DNA of 64,000 nucleotides from Planctomycetota bacterium (GCA_016722065.1 JADKGX010000001.1:1550001-1614000); one strand, 5' to 3'; shown: positions 26,301 through 34,575, counted from the first letter of the stretch. The notes: generated by a model not told the origin, from the sequence alone. Made by a program: numbers and translations.

Positions 26301-26980
26301 TCACCAGCAGCGCAACCCTGACCGGCGCAACCCAGAACGTGGTCTATGCCGGCTTCAACGTCGCCAGCACCGGCGGCACGGGCGCAGTTACCTATGCCAT
26401 CACCACGGGTGCCTTGCCCACCGGCCTGGCACTTGCGGCCAACGGCGCAGTTAGCGGCGGCACCACCGACGCCCCGGCCACCTTCAACTTCACCATCACC
26501 GCCACGGACAGCCTGGGCGCCACAACCACCCAGGCCGCGGACATCACCGTGACGGCCCCGGCAGGTGGCATTCCCAGCATCACCACCACCTCGCCTTTGA
26601 CCACGGGCACGATCAACGTCGTGTATGCGGGCGTGGCCTTTGCGGCCACTGGCGGCACACCGGCCTACACCTGGGCCCTGGCCCCGGCCAGCGCAGCATT
26701 GCCGGCGGGCATGACCCTGGATGCGGCAGGTAACCTGGCCGGTACACCCACGGCCTCGGGCACCTTCAACATCACGGTGCGGGTCACGGACAGCGCCTCG
26801 GTGTTTGCAGACGGCGCCTTCACGCTGGTCATCAATGCGGCCCCAACTGGCGGCGGCGGTGGCGGCAAGAAGAAAGACAGCGGCGGCTGCAGCGCCGATA
26901 GCAGCAGCAACTGGATCAGCCTGGTGGCGATCCTGGGCGTGCTGGGCCTGGCCACGCGCCTGCGCCGCGCACGTCGCTAG
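23339..26980 (+). CDS. Large secreted multidomain surface protein with Cys-type C-terminal sorting tail
   Basis: 1213 residues. Signal peptide 1-24; two PPC (bacterial pre-peptidase C-terminal) domains at ~28-155 and ~160-280; a proprotein-convertase P-domain at ~285-435 (HALMADLDVSLIAPAGNEI...LNGWSLIVEE); a jelly-roll region ~450-640; a HYDIN/choice-of-anchor-like domain; then cadherin- and He_PIG-type Ig repeats up to ~1165. The C-terminus is GGGGGKKKDSGGCS, a hydrophobic helix and a terminal RLRRARR cluster, the tripartite plan of C-terminal sorting signals with an invariant Cys (MYXO-CTERM/SYNERG-CTERM type). It is probably anchored or released at the cell surface. The composition (Thr/Ala/Gly-rich) fits adhesion. 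Followed by a strong terminator. Confidence 0.85.
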   Translation: MINRNVNVLLSLLLAVAAPCAIAQTVQFEAEPNNSVAAANAITLTNNVAKVSANVYPNADEDFYSFTVAAAGKAYVSTQTSYSSSASTDSIIEVIGTNGTTVLETDNDDGTFGALSSVIAGVNLPAAGTYFIRVRHNSATTQLRGYDLYVSVQTGAPTAEVEANDTPATANAVPASGYISGLCNPAANQDFFSIALNQGDTLFAMMDCDPERDAVTFNGRVGLGIFAGSQLLVVSDASVTSPNGEAFFMTVAVSGSYVVFVDDNGTTGSATATYGLSVGVIPAPTATLSTFTNATPVAIPAAGGQVTSVINIGQSLRIRKIGLAIDLTHALMADLDVSLIAPAGNEIHLFTDIGSAATGGQTVMQMGLSDDAAIPPSFTVVAGMIYQPEIVTKLDMLQGQNTLGNWTLVVRDDTNNASGGTLNGWSLIVEEEPAKAAPATGFSYTTVFSTDFESGAAGFTHSASAGTDNWALGMPNTVVAGMAPFTAARSGSNCFKTNLTGGYTASSSMELVSPNIDLTGVVAPVYVDWGMAHQVENATFDHMFVEVREVGGASAIFRAWEWLGATPTQSMGTPATTVQFSHGWGLHSARIDAFAGKIIQVVFHLDCDASVQLSGMLIDDVSVVGAVGTPEIDVYDAPTGGTLLSTPAAITGVNCGPSGTALVYRAENVGTANLTFPGTALTLAGSTGPVTVTFTQPTSPVAPAGNTPFTITITATGNGAFTATVNLASNDANENPYVFNISGNASVNAPPTLALAGGTSFTAGSDFGLSLNPAAALANADLTFDDSTGTDDVDVTITFTGGPMGSTPPTGITAPTGGTTVAASLPGTLSWTGTADAANTPGTYTWQVSLDDGTTVVNYDVDITITDVAPTHVAAAGQPGTADGSVANPYEATYTEGLGTAVTVDLATVSDANTGQSLSITNVNQTSGPSTGSGFTFTLNSGTTLRIAPTATLNASDVGLQVFDVTVSDGTNPVVITVEATVNAAIVFTSSATLTGATQNVVYAGFNVASTGGTGAVTYAITTGALPTGLALAANGAVSGGTTDAPATFNFTITATDSLGATTTQAADITVTAPAGGIPSITTTSPLTTGTINVVYAGVAFAATGGTPAYTWALAPASAALPAGMTLDAAGNLAGTPTASGTFNITVRVTDSASVFADGAFTLVINAAPTGGGGGGKKKDSGGCSADSSSNWISLVAILGVLGLATRLRRARR

Positions 26981-26995
26981 TTTGATCTGTCAACC

Positions 26996-27031
26996 AAACC
27001 GGGGGGCCAATCGGCCCCCCGGTTTGCGTTC
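26996..27031 (+). terminator. Intrinsic terminator of surface-protein gene
   Basis: A perfect 13-bp stem (26996-27008 with 27013-27025, AATC loop) 16 bases after the stop; the 3' side ends in GGTTTGCGTTC. Confidence 0.8.
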
Positions 27032-27088
27032 ATGGCCGCGCCCGCCAAGGCGCTTGCGCAACGCCTGGCCTTTGCGTGCAATGGCGCC

Positions 27089-28057
27089 ATGAGTGTTGCC
27101 GCCACGGAAACTCCGCCACCCCAGGCCGCAACACAGGCCCAGCCCAAGCAATGGGATGGCCGCACACGTACCGGCACGGGCATTCTGATTTTCTATTACC
27201 TGTTTCGGTTTCTCGGGCCGCGCTTTGCCTATGCCCTGCTGTACCCCGTCTGCCTGTACCAATTGATCTTCAACCAGCGCAACGGCCGCGCCAGCCGCGA
27301 TTATTTGCGCCGGCGCTACCCCGGCCTGCGCGGGCCGCGGCTTTGGTGGCGCAACTACCGCCATTTCTTGAGCTTCGGCCGCGTGCTGGTCGATCGCGGC
27401 TATGCCTTTCTGGGCATGCTGGGCGAGGTCAAGTTCGAACGCGACGGCCACGAAGTCATTGAGCAAGTACTGGCCCAGGGCAAAGGCGTAATCCTGATTT
27501 CAGCCCACCTGGGCAACTGGGAACTCGCGGCCTACAGCCTTGGCGGCTTCATGGCCCAGGGCAAGCGCATCCCGGTCAATGCCGTGATGTTCAAGGGCGA
27601 GAGCGAGAAGGTCGAAAAGCAGCTCAAGCAGGCCAGCGGCGAGCCTCCCTTTCGCATCATTGCCAGCAACGACAGCTTGCAAGCCAGCATTGAGTGCATG
27701 AATGCCCTAAAGCGCGGCGAAGTCGTGGCGATTCATGGCGACCGCGTGCTGGGGGCCGCCGGGGTTGAGGTGCCCTTTATGGGCGCACCGGCGCGCTTTC
27801 CAATCGGGCCCTTTGTGCTGGCGGCCAACACCGGCGCGCCCGTGGTGTTCACCTTTGCCAACCGGCTGGGCATGCGGCGCTACGCCCTGATGGCGCGCGG
27901 GCCATACCTGTACCAGTTTGAAAGCCGCGCCCAGCGCGATGCCAACCTCAAGCAGTGGGCAGGGCAATACGCCGACCTGCTGCAAGGCCTGCTGCAAAAA
28001 TACCCCCTGCAATGGCACAACTTCTTCAAGTTCTGGGAAACCGACCCCGGCAAGTAA
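27089..28057 (+). CDS. LpxL/HtrB-like lysophospholipid acyltransferase
   Basis: 322-residue inner-membrane-associated acyltransferase. The HLGNWE catalytic motif (HxxxxE/D) in ISAHLGNWELAAYSLGG, the hydrophobic N-terminal segment and the later GDRVLGAAGVEVPFMGAPARFPIGPF block fit the LpxL/LpxM family that adds secondary acyl chains to lipid A or a related lipid. This supports an outer membrane. Start 27089 is chosen because an earlier ATG at 27032 sits directly in the preceding terminator's tail; the N-terminal extension would be 19 residues. Confidence 0.82.
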   Translation: MSVAATETPPPQAATQAQPKQWDGRTRTGTGILIFYYLFRFLGPRFAYALLYPVCLYQLIFNQRNGRASRDYLRRRYPGLRGPRLWWRNYRHFLSFGRVLVDRGYAFLGMLGEVKFERDGHEVIEQVLAQGKGVILISAHLGNWELAAYSLGGFMAQGKRIPVNAVMFKGESEKVEKQLKQASGEPPFRIIASNDSLQASIECMNALKRGEVVAIHGDRVLGAAGVEVPFMGAPARFPIGPFVLAANTGAPVVFTFANRLGMRRYALMARGPYLYQFESRAQRDANLKQWAGQYADLLQGLLQKYPLQWHNFFKFWETDPGK

Positions 28058-28093
28058 AGGGCAGGCGCAGCGAAGGCAACAGCCAAGGCCTGT

Positions 28094-28116
28094 GCCGCCA
28101 AGACGCCAAGAACGCC
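28094..28116 (+). repeat. Fragment of the CGCCAAG intergenic repeat
   Basis: GCCGCCAAGACGCCAAGAAC repeats one module of the element at 7708-7998. The gap 28058-28290 otherwise contains nothing recognisable. Confidence 0.6.
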
Positions 28117-28290
28117 TCGAGAATCGCCGGTGCATGCGCGAGGGGCTTTCTATGCGAGCACGCGGTGTTTGCCGCCACACAGAACTTGCGTCTCGAACGA
28201 GCCCGGGTTTGGCCCCGTTGAGTTCGGCAGGCAACAAATGCCGCTCGCTTTCGCTTCGCGTTCTACGGGCCTGGGGCTGCTGTTGCCCGG

Positions 28291-29283
28291 CTAGACCGTT
28301 TCGGCGCGCCAGCAGTAGTGGCTGATGAACGCCATGGTGCGGCCCATCAGGCGGGCGCCGGCGAACTCGCTTACTTGTGTGCCTTTGGTGGGCGCGACCT
28401 CGACCACGTCAAAGCCAATCACGTTGCGGCTTTTGCACAGGCGCTCAATGATATCCAGGCCGGTGTACCAGCTCAGGCCACCTGGCTCAGGCGTGCCGGT
28501 GCCTGGAAACACGCTGGGGTCAAAGCCGTCTACGTCGATCGTCAGGTACACGTTACGGCCAAGGTGGCTGATGGCTTCGTCAATCCAGGGGCCGCTGTTG
28601 CGGTAATCAAAGGCGTGATAGCACCACACGGGCTTGCCGGGCCGGCCGGTTTCCATGCGCTCGCGCGAGCGAATGCCGATCTGCACAATCGGGCACCACT
28701 CATTGAAGCGCGCGGCCGCGCTGGCGTGGCTGTACTGGTCGTCGTGATAGCTGTCGCGCAGGTCGCTGTGGGCGTCAATGTGAAGCACACTCAAATCAGG
28801 GTAGGCCTCGGCACAGGCCTTGATCGCGCCGGGGGTAACGGAATGTTCGCCGCCGACCAGAATCGGGAACTTGCCGGCGGCCACAATCTGCTTTGCGGCT
28901 TCGTACACATGACCCATGGTCATCTGTTCCGCGCTGCACTTGGGGTTGAAGGCTTTGAGAGTGCAGACACCGTGGCGCGGAATGTGTTCGGCGCGGGTGA
29001 TTTCGTCAAACAGTTCCACCTGCTGGCTGGCGCGCCGAATCGCGGCCGGGCCGGCGCCGGTGCCCTTGCCGTAGCTGACCGTGCCTTCAAAGGGCGCACT
29101 CATGACGACAAACCGCGCGCGGTCAAAGGTGGCCAACTCGGGTTCAAGCCCGAAGAAGTTGTCGTCGCCCTTGACGACCAGCGAACGAACATCCGGGGCC
29201 TTGGCGGCCCCGGGTTTGGATCTGCTGCGAGACTTGGCGGCGCCCTTTGCGCCGGGCTTGGTGGCAGCCTTCTTCTTAGCCAT
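28291..29283 (-). CDS. speB: Agmatinase (ureohydrolase family)
   Basis: 330 residues with a Lys/Ala-rich N-terminal extension (~35 residues) before a complete ureohydrolase domain. The binuclear manganese-site motifs GGEHSVT, DAHSDLRD and DVDGFDPS are intact, as is the TGTPEPGGL loop. It would hydrolyse agmatine to putrescine and urea. The assignment as agmatinase rather than arginase rests on its coupling to an arginine decarboxylase: its ATG overlaps the stop of that gene by 8 bases (ATGGCTAA). The C-terminus has the FDVVEVAP segment typical of agmatinases. Confidence 0.88.
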   Translation of the reverse strand: MAKKKAATKPGAKGAAKSRSRSKPGAAKAPDVRSLVVKGDDNFFGLEPELATFDRARFVVMSAPFEGTVSYGKGTGAGPAAIRRASQQVELFDEITRAEHIPRHGVCTLKAFNPKCSAEQMTMGHVYEAAKQIVAAGKFPILVGGEHSVTPGAIKACAEAYPDLSVLHIDAHSDLRDSYHDDQYSHASAAARFNEWCPIVQIGIRSRERMETGRPGKPVWCYHAFDYRNSGPWIDEAISHLGRNVYLTIDVDGFDPSVFPGTGTPEPGGLSWYTGLDIIERLCKSRNVIGFDVVEVAPTKGTQVSEFAGARLMGRTMAFISHYCWRAETV

Positions 29284-29938
29284 TGTTCTTTTTCTTGTGG
29301 ATGATCGGGTTGGCCGGCTGGGGCACGCGCAGGCCGGTGTGGCCGGCATTCAGCGATGAAATCTGTTCTGCCGTAAGCTGCCAGTTATCGAAAATGAACA
29401 CGCAGGCCGCGATCACGGTGCTCCAGTGCCCGTCCTTGGGGCCTTCGGCGCTCTGGGTTACGTTGCGGGTTGTCACGATGTTGCCGCCGACCTTCCATTC
29501 CTGTTTGCGTTCGTTCCAGGCTTTGTTGGGGTCAAACTGCAGGCCCATGGTGGTGGCCAGCATGGATGCGGCCAAGTCTTCGGCGTAATCGCCGGCCTGC
29601 TGGTCGTTGACGCCGTAGGTGTGGTACTCAGACAGGTAGCCGAACTTGGAGGGGTCCTTGGGAATGGCCACGCCCACGCTGCTGGCAATCAGCCGGCGGT
29701 ATTCGTTGGTGGCCTGGCGCGACATGACGCAAAAGCCGATCTGGCCGTCGTGCAGTTCCTTGAGGCCCTTTTCACGCGGGATGATCTTGCAGCCCGGGGG
29801 CATGATGCTGCTGATGGTGACCACGTTCAGCGCGGCAATGCCGGCATCGCGCAGCGCGTCTTCGAAACTGGACAGATATTCCTTGTGCGTGCCGACACCC
29901 TTGGTGAAGAACGCACGGGTAGGAACCAGCTGCAGCAT
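29276..29938 (-). CDS. Pyruvoyl-dependent arginine decarboxylase
   Basis: 220 residues. The self-cleavage site is in VVTISSIMPPGCKI: cleavage between Ser43 and Ser44 would turn Ser44 into the pyruvoyl cofactor, as in archaeal PdaD and chlamydial AaxB. Other family segments are QIGFCVMSRQATNEYRRLIASSVGVA and YGVNDQQAGDYAE. It converts arginine to agmatine and CO2. The start at 29938 has AGGAG 7 bases upstream. Together with the overlapping downstream agmatinase it forms a complete arginine-to-putrescine operon using a PLP-free decarboxylase, which is the less common solution in bacteria. Confidence 0.92.
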   Translation of the reverse strand: MLQLVPTRAFFTKGVGTHKEYLSSFEDALRDAGIAALNVVTISSIMPPGCKIIPREKGLKELHDGQIGFCVMSRQATNEYRRLIASSVGVAIPKDPSKFGYLSEYHTYGVNDQQAGDYAEDLAASMLATTMGLQFDPNKAWNERKQEWKVGGNIVTTRNVTQSAEGPKDGHWSTVIAACVFIFDNWQLTAEQISSLNAGHTGLRVPQPANPIIHKKKNNG

Positions 29939-30151
29939 GATGACTCCTGGGCTTGCGACAATCGCCTTGCCTTGACACGTCAAGTTTACGCGCAGGACGG
30001 GCGGGCCGTTGAGCGGCGCGCGCTTTTTTGCTTCCGCGAGGCCGCGTTGTAAAGACACGCAATGCAGGAATTTTCGCGCGCCAGGCCAGATGTCAGGAAA
30101 GTGTGAAGTGTGACAATGCCGGTTGGGCGGTGGCATGGGCCGGATCGGGCC

Positions 30152-31783
30152 TTACTTCCACAGCCAATCCAGTTCGCTGGCGCGCACGCGCAGGTATTCG
30201 GGCTCGTAACGGTAATAGATTTCCAGGTTCAGCACGCAGATCGCCGTCATGTACAGCCGGCCGCCGCCCATGCGGGCCCAGTGGCCCACCGGGTCAAAGC
30301 TGCCTTTGCGGGCCCCGGCCTTGCACTGGTGGTCCAGCAGGGCGGTTTTCAGGCTGGCGTTCCACTGGCGCCAGCGGTCGTCGCCGCCGGGAGCGTCGCG
30401 GCCCAGCAGCATGGCGATGGTGCCGTAGTACCAGCAATATTCATTGCCGCCCAGGGCTTCGCCCACTTTGTCCCATTGCGGTGGCTTGTCGGCCAGCAAC
30501 TGGCGCTGGCGCTGCTGGGTGGTGCTGTCGGCGGCTTCGCCCAGCAGGCGGCGCGACACGTTGCTTACGGCCACCATGGCAAGCCCGCGGGCGTCGGCGC
30601 GCACGCCCTGGTTGGCATAGACGGCTTCGCCGTCCTTCAGGGTGGCTTCCTTGAGCATGCTGGCGATGCGTTGCAGGTTTTCACGGGGTACCTCAAAGCC
30701 GGCTTCGCGGCCGGCCACCAGGGCCATGATTGCCCAGCCCGAAATGGAAAGATCGTTGCGTGCACTGGGCTTGAAGCTGTCGCGCTCGCTGGGCCAGCGC
30801 TGGCCGTAATCCCAGCCGCCGCCGCTGCCCTGTACTTCCAGCAGGCAGGTCAGGGCCCGCTGCACCGGCGTGCGCAGGCGGTTGTCGCCGGATTGCAGGT
30901 AGAGGTCACACAGCGCAAGCGTGGCAATCGCGTGGCCGTACATATCGGGGCGGTTGGGGTCTTTCTCCAGGCCGAAGCCGCCGTCGCCCACGCGCTGGTT
31001 GGCCAGCAGGTAGTCTTTGGCATGCAGCACGGTCTGGGCGTAGCGCCCGCCGGTGTGCACGTAACCCGCGCCGGTAAAGGCCAGCAGGCACAGGCCCGTC
31101 ACGCCTACATCGTTGCGCTGGTTGCCCATGCCCTCAGCACCGCGATCCATGGCACTGGAGACCGGCAGATAGTGCGACATGAAGCCATCTGAATCCCAGC
31201 GGCCGTCGCTGTCCTGCACGCCCGTCAGCCAGGCCAGGCCCATCTCCACGGCGTCTTCGGTTTCACCAGAGCCGCCGTTGCGGCGCAGGCCTTCACCTTT
31301 GCGGCCTTGGCCGCGCAGCCCGTGGCTGCCGCCGCCGGGGGTGAAATCGCCATCGGCCCCGCCGCTGCTGCCAACGGCCGGGCGCATCTGGGCCAGGCGT
31401 TCGGCCAGCGTCATGCTGTCGGCGGTTTTGGTTTCATCGCTGGGGGCCGGCTGGGGTTCGGTTTGCGGTTTGGTGGTGTCGCGCACTGGCAGCACCGCGG
31501 GCACCACGGCGGTGGTTTCACGCAGCACTTCAGACACGCTGGTTTGGGCCGGGTTGCTTTGGCTGGCATCGCCGGCGGCCGCCCCGGCATCCTGATCTTG
31601 CACGTCGTCGTCTGGGTCCTGGCCAGCCAGGGCCGAGACCTGCAACGTAATGCCCCCGACGCGGGGTTCTTCCAGCATCGAAAACAGCTTGTGATTGATG
31701 AACAGGGTCAGGGCCAGCAGGTGCAGGCTGAGCGTCAGCAACGCCGGGGTGACCCAATCGCGCCTGTTGCGGGCCTTAGTCAT
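30152..31783 (-). CDS. Membrane-anchored alpha/alpha-toroid repeat protein
   Basis: 543 residues. One N-terminal membrane helix (VTPALLTLSLHLLALTLFI), a disordered Pro/Thr/Gln-rich linker to ~residue 175, then squalene-oxidase/prenyltransferase-type repeats: MGLAWLTGVQDSDGRWD, VGVTGLCLLAFTGAGY, YGHAIATLALCDLY and YYGTIAMLLG. The DxDD acid of terpene cyclases is absent. Its ATG overlaps the stop of the upstream zinc-ribbon gene by 8 bases (ATGACTAA), so the two proteins are made together. This gene pair is a familiar planctomycete arrangement of unknown role. Confidence 0.8.
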   Translation of the reverse strand: MTKARNRRDWVTPALLTLSLHLLALTLFINHKLFSMLEEPRVGGITLQVSALAGQDPDDDVQDQDAGAAAGDASQSNPAQTSVSEVLRETTAVVPAVLPVRDTTKPQTEPQPAPSDETKTADSMTLAERLAQMRPAVGSSGGADGDFTPGGGSHGLRGQGRKGEGLRRNGGSGETEDAVEMGLAWLTGVQDSDGRWDSDGFMSHYLPVSSAMDRGAEGMGNQRNDVGVTGLCLLAFTGAGYVHTGGRYAQTVLHAKDYLLANQRVGDGGFGLEKDPNRPDMYGHAIATLALCDLYLQSGDNRLRTPVQRALTCLLEVQGSGGGWDYGQRWPSERDSFKPSARNDLSISGWAIMALVAGREAGFEVPRENLQRIASMLKEATLKDGEAVYANQGVRADARGLAMVAVSNVSRRLLGEAADSTTQQRQRQLLADKPPQWDKVGEALGGNEYCWYYGTIAMLLGRDAPGGDDRWRQWNASLKTALLDHQCKAGARKGSFDPVGHWARMGGGRLYMTAICVLNLEIYYRYEPEYLRVRASELDWLWK

Positions 31784-32951
31784 TGCGGCCTTTGCGGCGC
31801 TCCAGCTCCTTGTGCAGCGTGCGCAGGTATTCCTCCAGCTCGTCGCTGGTCATGTCTTTCACTTCACGCGTGGCGCTGCCGGTCAGGCGCCCCTTGGCCT
31901 TGCGGGCCTCGACCTTCACGGTCTCGGAGGGGTCACTTTCGGCCATGTGGTCCAGAAGTGTCAGGGCATCGCGGTCACTCAAGATACCGCACACGCGGCA
32001 AGCCAGGGCGCGGGTGTTGTCGTCGGGCTCGCGCAGCAACGCGCGCACCTGGGGCCGTGCCGCCACCAGGCGGCGGGACCCGGCGGCAATCAGGCCTTCC
32101 CAGACATCGCCCAGGTCTTTGCTTTGCAGTTGCAGAATCACGGGCGCGGCAAGCTGGCTTTCCAGGTCGGCCAGTTCGCGCGCGATTTTGGGCGTCATGG
32201 GCGTTGGCGCGGGGCCGGCCGGCGGGTCAGACGGCTTGGGCGGCGGGTTGTCGGGCTGCACGGGGGGCAGGCCCGGGGGCACGTTCGATACCGGAACATA
32301 CGGTTCTGGCTTCAGTTGATCCTGAGGTCTTTCGTTGCGGCGGTCGGGCCGGTCTTCACTGTTGCCGCGCGCGGTCATGGCCTCGTTCAATTTCTGCTGG
32401 CTGGTGACTGCAAAGTAAAGCGACACGCCAAACATCGGCAGCACGATGGCAAACAGCAAAATCGGCAGCACGGGGCGGCGTTCTTCGGCCTTGGCCTGGG
32501 CCACGAATTCCTCGGCCGGTCGGCCCGCCGCGGGCTTGCGCGCACTGACCGGAAGCTTGCGGCCCGAAGGCAGGCGCGCGCCGCGCGTGGTTGCGGCAGG
32601 CGCTGCTGGCGCGGTCACTTCCGGCGCCGGGGCCGCCACTGGCTGGCTTTGGGCACTGGCGGCAGGGGCGCAACGCAGGCATCGCAAGCCGTTGGGGTAA
32701 CGGGCGGCGCGGCCCTCAATCAAATCCAGTGCTGTCACGGGTATACCGCAGCCTTCACAGTGCCACACGGCCTTTGCGTACTCGACCAGCGGTCTGGGCA
32801 CGCTGGACGCTGCGGCCGCCTTGCTGCTGGCTTGTTCGCGGGCCACGCATTGTGCGCACACAAGGTCGCCGTGCCGGTTTACGGCTTCGCCGCGGGCGAC
32901 GCTGCCTTCGCTGAGTGGTCGACTGCACTTGTCGCAAAAGCTGAGCTGCAT
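31776..32951 (-). CDS. Double zinc-ribbon membrane protein with HEAT-like region
   Basis: 391 residues. Two CxxC...CxxC modules (SFCDKCSRPL...VCAQCVA and WHCEGCGIPV...LRCLRCAP) lie within the first ~95 residues, followed by a basic Pro/Ala-rich linker, one membrane helix (VLPILLFAIVLPMFGVSLYF), a Pro-rich spacer and a helical C-terminal region reminiscent of HEAT repeats (ALACRVCGILSDRDALTLLDHMAES), ending in a coiled coil. The cytoplasmic zinc ribbons and extracytoplasmic HEAT-like part suggest a scaffold for the co-encoded toroid protein. Function unknown. Confidence 0.75.
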   Translation of the reverse strand: MQLSFCDKCSRPLSEGSVARGEAVNRHGDLVCAQCVAREQASSKAAAASSVPRPLVEYAKAVWHCEGCGIPVTALDLIEGRAARYPNGLRCLRCAPAASAQSQPVAAPAPEVTAPAAPAATTRGARLPSGRKLPVSARKPAAGRPAEEFVAQAKAEERRPVLPILLFAIVLPMFGVSLYFAVTSQQKLNEAMTARGNSEDRPDRRNERPQDQLKPEPYVPVSNVPPGLPPVQPDNPPPKPSDPPAGPAPTPMTPKIARELADLESQLAAPVILQLQSKDLGDVWEGLIAAGSRRLVAARPQVRALLREPDDNTRALACRVCGILSDRDALTLLDHMAESDPSETVKVEARKAKGRLTGSATREVKDMTSDELEEYLRTLHKELERRKGRND

Positions 32952-33151
32952 AGGGGCCCATTTTCAGGGGCGGGCCCAGGGGAACAAGGGGCCGCAGCCC
33001 CAGACGGAATTGTAGCGGTTAGCAAAGGCCGCTGACAGGGCGTGTTGCCCACCAGTTTCGCGGATTGGCGACCTGCAACCGCCGCAAGACAGCCAACCAG
33101 CGAAGCGGCAAGCGCCGGGGTTGGCACCATGGCCGTATGGCGGCCAAGCAC

Positions 33152-34048
33152 CTAGACCAGTTCCTGCTTGAGGCAGAACACGCTGCCGCCGCTTTTCATG
33201 AACTCGCTGGTGTCGAGCTCAATGACGCCAAAACCCGCCCGCACCAGGGCCTCCACCAGGTCGCTGGAACCCTTTTGGATCAGCACGTTTTCGTCGTCCG
33301 GGCAGTGCGCGTTGCAGGCAAAGTTGGCGGCGTCTTCGTCGTCCACGGCCACCAGGTTCGCAAAGCCTTTGTGCAGGCGCTGGCGCGAAGCCTCATCAAA
33401 GGCCGCGGGTACGCACAGTGCCGTGTCCTGCGTAAGCACACACAGGCAGGTGTCCAGGTGGTAGTAGCGCGGGTCGACCAGCCGCAGCGGAAACACCGGC
33501 GCACCTGTAATGGCCGCCACGTGTTCCCAGGCCGTGTCGGCAGTGCGCGGGCCCGCGCCGCCCCAGATGGCCCGTTTGCCGTGGTGCCAGATGGCGTCTC
33601 CGGTGCCCTCAAAAGGCGCCACGCCATGGGGCAGTTGGTGAACCTGATAGCCCTTGTGGCGGTACCAGCGCTCAAATAGCGGCACTTCCGGCTGGCGCGA
33701 TGGCGACCGCATGCGTGAAAGAATGGCTGCGGGCCGGTTGCCGGCATCCAGAAACGTTACTGCCTGGTTGGCGCAAAAGCAGAAGTCCGGCATGCCGGGC
33801 GCTGAATCAATCACCTGCACGTCGATGTCGATCGACAGATAGGCCTGGCGCAGCGCGTTCCATTGTTCGCGCGCGCGCATGGAATCAATCACGTTCAACA
33901 TGCCCGTGGCGTCGGCCATCCAGGGGTTGATGACGCTTTCAACACGAAAGCCGGCCGGGTCCGCCATCAGCACTGCGCCGCAGGGCGGGCGCGGGGGCGC
34001 ATCGCGCAGGGCGCTGGCAATGGCCGATGGTTCAGAGATCACGGGCAT
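33152..34048 (-). CDS. Amidinotransferase-fold (DDAH/arginine deiminase-like) enzyme
   Basis: 298 residues of the guanidine-modifying enzyme superfamily. Visible features are the N-terminal VINPWM, NQAVTFLDAGNRPAAILSRM, FEGTGDAIWHHGKRAIWGG, the catalytic-type His in YYHLDTCLCVL, and the C-terminal Cys in FMKSGGSVFCLKQEL. It would attack a guanidinium group (arginine, methylarginine or a relative) through the Cys. Substrate cannot be told from sequence. It lies about 3 kb from the arginine decarboxylase/agmatinase pair but in a separate transcript. A 200-base spacer separates it from the zinc-ribbon gene. Confidence 0.8.
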   Translation of the reverse strand: MPVISEPSAIASALRDAPPRPPCGAVLMADPAGFRVESVINPWMADATGMLNVIDSMRAREQWNALRQAYLSIDIDVQVIDSAPGMPDFCFCANQAVTFLDAGNRPAAILSRMRSPSRQPEVPLFERWYRHKGYQVHQLPHGVAPFEGTGDAIWHHGKRAIWGGAGPRTADTAWEHVAAITGAPVFPLRLVDPRYYHLDTCLCVLTQDTALCVPAAFDEASRQRLHKGFANLVAVDDEDAANFACNAHCPDDENVLIQKGSSDLVEALVRAGFGVIELDTSEFMKSGGSVFCLKQELV

Positions 34049-34165
34049 GCAAACCGCCGCCGCAGGGGTAACAAAGGAAGGCGGGCATTGAACATTGGCG
34101 CGCAAGGCTTGGCCATTGCCGGTGCAGCCTTGACCTTGGGGCCGGTGCGGCGCGTAATCGGCCCC

Positions 34166-34546
34166 ATGAAGGAGTACCTGTTTCCGATTTTGAATTTTGG
34201 TGTGTTTGTGTGGTTCTGCATTGGCGTGCCAATGAAGCGCCGGGTGCCCCTGCACGCGGGCTGGATGACACTTGGCTTTGCCATGGACACCGCCCTGCTG
34301 CTGTTCATTGAGCTTGACCGCAGCGCCATAGCGCAACTGGGCGGGCGCATGAACACCTGGTTGCAGGTTCACATTGGCATCGCGACACTGCTGATTGTGT
34401 GGTACCCGGTGTTGTTGTTCACCGGCGGCATGGTCAGCGCCGGCGCGCCACTGAAGCGGCACAAGCAACTGGCCATCAGCTTTCTGGTCTTACGCCTGCT
34501 GCTGGCCGTGACAGCAGTGCTGGCCATGGCCGCCAAGGCGACTTGA
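34166..34546 (+). CDS. Small four-helix membrane protein
   Basis: 126 residues with four predicted membrane helices and conserved-looking His residues near helix ends (VPLHAGW, WLQVHIGIA, PLKRHKQLA). The pattern resembles the DUF420-type small membrane proteins, but I am not certain. Start 34166 (MKEYLFPILNFG) is used because the upstream frame is antisense to the amidinotransferase gene. It reads away from that gene, sharing a 117-base intergenic region. Confidence 0.6.
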   Translation: MKEYLFPILNFGVFVWFCIGVPMKRRVPLHAGWMTLGFAMDTALLLFIELDRSAIAQLGGRMNTWLQVHIGIATLLIVWYPVLLFTGGMVSAGAPLKRHKQLAISFLVLRLLLAVTAVLAMAAKAT

Positions 34547-34548
34547 TT

Positions 34549-34575
34549 TGCCGCGAAAAAGCGCGAGAGCGAATA
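34549..34575 (+). repeat. GCCGCGAA repeat, pair 1 left arm
   Basis: TGCCGCGAAAAAGCG plus GAGAGCGAAT begins 3 bases after the stop of the small membrane protein. Its inverted partner is at 34961-34990. Confidence 0.65.
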
